A stretch of 64,000 bases of DNA from Brachypterus glaber. Its lineage: Eukaryota; Arthropoda; Insecta; Coleoptera; Kateretidae. Where the stretch lies: NCBI GenBank assembly GCA_958510825.1, contig OY294050.1, positions 45,335,249-45,399,248 on the forward strand, in the 5' to 3' direction. Both the position numbers and the translations under genes were made by a program. Positions 59,742-64,000 of the stretch are shown here, piece after piece. The notes below the pieces were generated by a model. It did not search any database. It was not told the origin of the DNA and was given only the letters and a program-made list of their open reading frames with translations. Every line of letters begins with the position of its first letter. The stretch's first letter is position 1.

Positions 59742-62700
59742 CCCTGCTGAAAATGACGGATCTGTGCGGATATGATTTTCGAATGATATATGCGGAAATG
59801 CCGGATATATGCGGGTGTGTTTTACATCTGCTTTTGTCGGCAAGCAAAAAAGCAAAAAGTCTCCGTGTATCTGTTTTGTTGTGTTTTAGTTCCGGTTAGT
59901 GCACCACAACCGCGTTTATCCGCCCATGGACGCGTTGACTCGTCATTTATGTGGGTCCAGACCAGCATATATCGTCCGCACAGATCCGTTTAGGTGTGCT
60001 TTATACCTGCCCAAGTCTGTTTTTGACGGATCTTATTTATTCCGCTTAGACATGCTTTTGACCCGCAATAGTCCGCACATGTCTGAAATTGTCGCATATA
60101 CGCGGGTGTAAACCAGTAGTCCGCGTGTATCTGTTTTGTTGTGTTTTAGTTCCGGTTAGTGCACCACGACCGCATTTATCCGCCCATGTACGCGTTGGCT
60201 CGTCATTTATGTGGGCCCAGACCAGCAAATATCGTCCGCACAGATCCGTTTAGGTGTGCTTTATACCTGCCCAAGTCTGTTTTTGACGCATCTTATTTAT
60301 TCCGCTTAGACATGCTTTTGACCCGCCACAGTCCGCACATGTCCTAAATTGCCGTATATACGCGAGTGTAAACCAGTAGTCCGCGTGTATCTGTTTTGTT
60401 GTGTTTTAGTTCCGGTTAGTGCACCACAACCGCGTTTATCCGCCCATGTACGCGTTGACTCGTCATTTATGTGGGTCCAGACCAGCATATATCGTCCGCA
60501 CAGATCCGTTTAGGTGTGCTTTATACCTGCCCAAGTCTGTTTTTGACGCATCTTATTTATTCCGCTTAGACATGCTTTTGACCCGCCACAGTCCGCACAT
60601 GTCTGAAATTGCCGTATATACGCGAGTGTAAACCAGTAGTCCGCGTGTATCTGTTTTGTTGTGTTTTAGTTCCGGTTAGTGCACCACAACCGCGTTTATC
60701 CGCCCATGTACGCGTTGACTCGTCATTTATGTGGGCCCAGACCAGCAAATATCGTCCGCACAGATCCGTTTAGGTGTGCTTTATACCTGCCCAAGTCTGT
60801 TTTTGACGGATCTTATTTATTCCGCTTAGACATGCTTTTGACCCGCAATAGTCCGCACATGTCTGAAATTGTCGCATATACGCGGGTGTAAACCAGCAGT
60901 CCGCGTGTATCTGTTTTGTTGTGTTTTAGTTCCGGTTAGTGCACCACGACCGCATTTATCCGCCCATGTACGCGTTGGCTCGTCATTTATGTGAGCCCAG
61001 ACCAGCAAATATCGTCCGCACAGATCCGTTTAGGTGTGCTTTATACCTGCCCAAGTCTGTTTTTGACGCATCTTATTTATTCCGCTTAGACATGCTTTTG
61101 ACCCGCAATAGTCCGCGTGTATCTGTTTTGTTGTGTTTTAGTTCCGGTTAGTGCACCACAACCGCGTTTATCCGCCCATGTACGCGTTGACTCGTCATTT
61201 ATGTGGGCCCAGACCAGCAAATATCGTCCGCACAGATCCGTTTAGGTGTGCTTTATACCTGCCCAAGTCTGTTTTTGACGCATCTTATTTATTCCGCTTA
61301 GACATGCTTTTCACCCGCCACAGTCCGCACATGTCTGAAATTGCTGTATATACACGGGTGTAAACCAGCAGTCCGCGTGTATCTGTTTTGTTGTGTTTTA
61401 GTTCCGGTTAGTGCATCACGACCGCGTTTATCCGCCCATGTACGCGTTGACTCGTCATTTATGTGGGCCCAGACCAGCAAATATCATCCGCACAGATCCG
61501 TTTAGGTGTGCTTTATACCTGCCCAAGTCTGTTTTTGACGGATCTTATTTATTCCGCTTAGACATGCTTTTGACCCGCCACAGTCCGCACATGTCTGAAA
61601 TTGCCGTATATACGCGAGTGTAAACCAGTAGTCCGCGTGTATCTGTTTTGTTGTTTTAGTTCCGGTTAGTGCACCACAACCGCGTTTATCCGCCCATGTA
61701 CGCGTTGACTCGTCATTTATGTGGGCCCAGACCAGCAAATATCGTCCGCATAGATCCGTTTAGGTGTGCTTTATACCTGCCCAAGTCTGTTTTTGACGGA
61801 TCTTATTTATTCCGCTTAGACATGCTTTTGACCCGCCACAGTCCGCACATGTCTGAAATTGCCGTATATACGCGAGTGTAAACCAGTAGTCCGCGTGTAT
61901 CTGTTTTGTTGTGTTTTAGTTCCGGTTAGTGCATCACGACCGCGTTTATCCGCCCATGTACGCGTTGACTCGTCATTTATGTGGGCCCAGACCAGACCAG
62001 TAAATAACGTCCGCACAGATCCGTTTAGGTGTGCTTTATACCTGCCCAAGTCTGTTTTTGACGGATCGTATGTATTCCGCTTGGATATACTTTTTACCCG
62101 CCATAGTCCGCAAATGTCTGTACAGGACGGTACTAAATCTAAAAATATTGTCGGCGTACACCCGCCCAAGTCTGAAATTGTCGCATATCCGCGCGTATCT
62201 GTTTTGGTGTGTTTTAGTTCCGGTTAATGCACCACGGCCGCTTTTATCCGCCAATGTACGCGTTGACCCGTCAATTATGTATGCCCAGACCTGCAAATAT
62301 CGTCCGCAAAAATCAGTTTAAGTGTGCTTCATACCTGCCCAAGTCTGTTTTTGACGGATCGTATGTATTCCGCTTGGATATACTTTTTACCCGCCACAGT
62401 CCCCAAATGGCTGCATAATACGGTACTAATCTGAAAATATTGGTAAAAGTCCAAACCTGGTGATATCGGATATGGTAAAATAGAAAAATTAATTAAGTTA
62501 AATGAAATTTTTTTTATAGAGATATCTGTTTTTAAAGTTAAAAATGTTTTAATTGAAGACATAGAAATTACAAATTAATTCATTTTGGAAAATGCATACC
62601 CAATTACTGTTCGTTTAAATAATGATTTAATTTTAAAAAACTGTTGATTCAATGTCCAAAATTTAAAAACCTAAAAAGTATATTTTTGTATTGTCCAAAA

Positions 62701-62940
62701 TCTAAAAACTATTTTTGTACTGTGCATAAGGAATACAATAAAATGGGCATGGTCAGACATGGGTGGGCGTTGTAATAGAAAAAAAAAACAGATTTGGGCC
62801 GGTATGAGCCGGCACAAAATTTGGACGGGTAAGAGCTGACATAACAGACAAAACCATACTTGGGCGGTTATGACAGAATTGACTTTTACCGATACTGATA
62901 TAATAGACAAAACTAGACAGAACACCCACCAGAAACCCAT
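59742..62940. mobile_element. Large MITE-like element carrying the 260-bp array
   Basis: Opens with CCCTGCTGAAAATGACGGAT, the terminus of the 131-bp MITE at 24711-24841. GCGG(G/A)TAT words follow, then the tandem array. At 62790-62900 the same words appear in reverse (CTTGGGCGGTTATGA, TTGGGCCGGTATGAG), as expected near the other end. A clean right terminus is not seen, so the right boundary is approximate. Confidence 0.55.
59880..62430. repeat. ~260-bp tandem repeat, about nine units
   Basis: Units start near TTTTAGTTCCGGTTAGTGCA at about 59886, 60146, 60406, 60666, 60926, 61138, 61398, 61656 and 61916, with a diverged one at about 62215. The fifth unit is 212 bp through a 48-bp loss. The seventh is 2 bp short. 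Units are near-identical in the middle and diverge at the right edge. CpG-rich against an AT-rich background. Each unit is built of CCGC and GTCTG words (GTCCGCACAGATCCG, CTGCCCAAGTCTG, GTCCGCACATGTCTG). 60-70-codon frames on both strands shift between units (260 is not a multiple of 3) and are not genes. Confidence 0.92.
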
Positions 62941-62989
62941 AATGGCGGCTTATTCAAATTAAAAATATTTTTATTTTATTTGGATCATT

Positions 62990-63050
62990 ACTTTGATTTA
63001 GGCATTCGACAAAATTGCCGAACGCCTAAATCAAAATGATGGTTGTGTGG
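62990..63050. repeat. Short palindrome
   Basis: TTTGATTTAGGCATTCGACA...TGCCGAACGCCTAAATCAAA. Loop of about 12 nt. Confidence 0.65.
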
Positions 63051-63289
63051 CTAATAAAAAAAACAAGAAATTAAAATAAAGTATTTTTTTTTTTTAAACA
63101 AAATTGCAACATAACCATAATACAAACTCTATGTAAATACCTCGAAAAAAATATAAGTATAAAGAAAAATAGTTTATCGAACAGGTGCGTAGATATGGGG
63201 GGGTAGAGGGAGTATTTACCCCCCAAGAATCTTTATTTGTTATATATTTTTTTGTTATTTTAAATAAAAAATTAAAATAATGGTGGGTG

Positions 63290-63850
63290 TTTTTTGCCTG
63301 GGGCGCTAAATTTTGTAGAAACGCTCAGGGACAAAGCTTTTTTTCTGAGGGTGTTTTTTTGTTTTGGTAGGGGCGCCAAATTTTGAAATTTTGAATAAAA
63401 AAATTTATTTTGAAAAGGAAAAAAAAATAACATTTTTAATAGCTGGTCCCCCCTAGGCTAGAAATCTCACTAGCCTTGGGCTTCCCAGTCCGACACTGGA
63501 TGCTAACTACGCGCCTGTTATCAAAAGGGTCAAAAAAAGAAAAAATACATTCATGAAAAAATGCTTTGTCCCTGACGATTTCTATCAAACTTGGCGACCC
63601 TGTGAAACAAAATTGGCGCTCCAAAAAAATACCAGAGGGATCAGCGAAAAAAAATTGTCGCCCCAAAAATTAAAAAAGCTTTGTCCCTAGCAGTTTCTGC
63701 CAAAATTGGCGCTCCTGCAAAAAAATAGCGCCCCAAAAATTACCTTTACAAAAAAAGGTTTACCCCGACGGTATCTACCGAACTTGGCGCCTCCGCAAAT
63801 AAATGGCGCCCCAAAAATAACCTTCAAGAAAAAAGGCTTTGTCCTTGATG
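63290..63850 (+). repeat. Degenerate tandem repeat with TTGGCGCC/CGCCCCAAAA
   Basis: Units of roughly 80-115 bp, each with GCTTTGTCCCTGACG, TTTCTACCAAACTTGGCGC and TGGCGCCCCAAAAAT, are clear at 63560-63850. Diverged, partly inverted ones lie at 63295-63420 (GGGGCGCCAAATTTTG). No gene. The frames at 63436-63666 and 63706-63945 are repeat artefacts. Confidence 0.6.
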
Positions 63851-63852
63851 GT

Positions 63853-63906
<54 letters not shown>

Positions 63907-64000
63907 TTTATTGCATTTAAGTTTCACAATATAAATAATAAATAATTTGCAACAAATATGCTAATATGCACTAAAAGTTACAAAGTAAATTTGAATGTGC
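63851..64000 (-). mobile_element. LINE 5 3' end with (TAA)n tail, runs off window
   Basis: A run of about 17 AAT/ATT trinucleotides (63853-63906), then TATTTATTGCATTTAAGTTTCAC. On the minus strand this is the 3' UTR and TAA-repeat tail of a jockey/I-like element, as at 48062. The coding part is outside the window. A simple microsatellite is the alternative. Confidence 0.5.

Noticed and set aside
59790..62418. Many 60-122-codon frames on both strands in the 260-bp array (MHHNRVYPPMYALTRHLC type)
   Set aside because: The same sentence is repeated in each unit and restarts in a different frame, since 260 is not divisible by three. Both strands are open because the units are stop-poor and CpG-rich. 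No start context or domain.

Overview
The window is AT-rich nuclear DNA from an insect. A beetle is my guess, from the protein flavour and repeat style only. The evidence for a eukaryote is a six-exon gene with consensus GT/AG introns, non-LTR retrotransposons, a C2H2 zinc-finger gene, and a very dense load of short inverted-repeat DNA elements (MITEs). A run of 200 N at 51193-51392 is an assembly gap. I see no bacterial or viral genes.

The one intact host gene is a plus-strand SLC30A1/ZnT1-type zinc exporter (Drosophila ZnT63C type). Its coding exons are 5438-5614, 8915-9137, 11006-11250, 23153-23412, 25433-25661 and 31638-31796. Joined, they give 430 codons plus a stop, with all intron phases consistent. 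A 3' splice site 3 nt before the ATG implies a non-coding first exon further upstream, so the promoter is not identified.

The introns are almost wholly transposon-derived, with elements ending or starting about 10-60 bp from several splice sites. Intron 3 (11.9 kb) holds a dead C2H2 zinc-finger gene (13469-17330). It is split by a 5'-truncated LINE, which is split in turn by a MITE, and a further MITE breaks the finger array. Downstream in the same intron are a degraded LINE split by a hAT-like element with an 8-bp target duplication, a long-armed mariner-like foldback, and a 69-bp tandem repeat. Intron 5 holds the best-preserved LINE (RT ORF of 560 codons, 26341-28023) and a second hAT-like copy.

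From 32 kb to the end there is no intact host gene. This part holds foldback elements with arms of up to about 580 bp (32204-32867, 39362-40554, 46615-47950, 49760-50799), LINE remnants (48062-48790, 63851-64000), a tyrosine-recombinase-like remnant (36643-36771), and repeats of the families seen in the introns. Near the right end is a tandem array of about 260 bp x 9 (59880-62430) inside a MITE-like element.

The most unusual signal is a set of at least nine elements. Their ends read roughly CCC...GGG, often flanked by TA. Their interiors are packed with many copies, in both orientations, of a short palindromic motif that differs from element to element: AACGTTAG, TGTGACAT, GGGATATCC, AAGACGTCTT, TTCTAAGAA, GGGTTAACTGG, GTTCCAGG and others. 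I cannot assign them to a known superfamily. Other points of interest are repeat pairs in opposite orientation that bracket ZnT1 exons, transposon-derived splice-site and poly(A) sequence, and long near-perfect hairpins.
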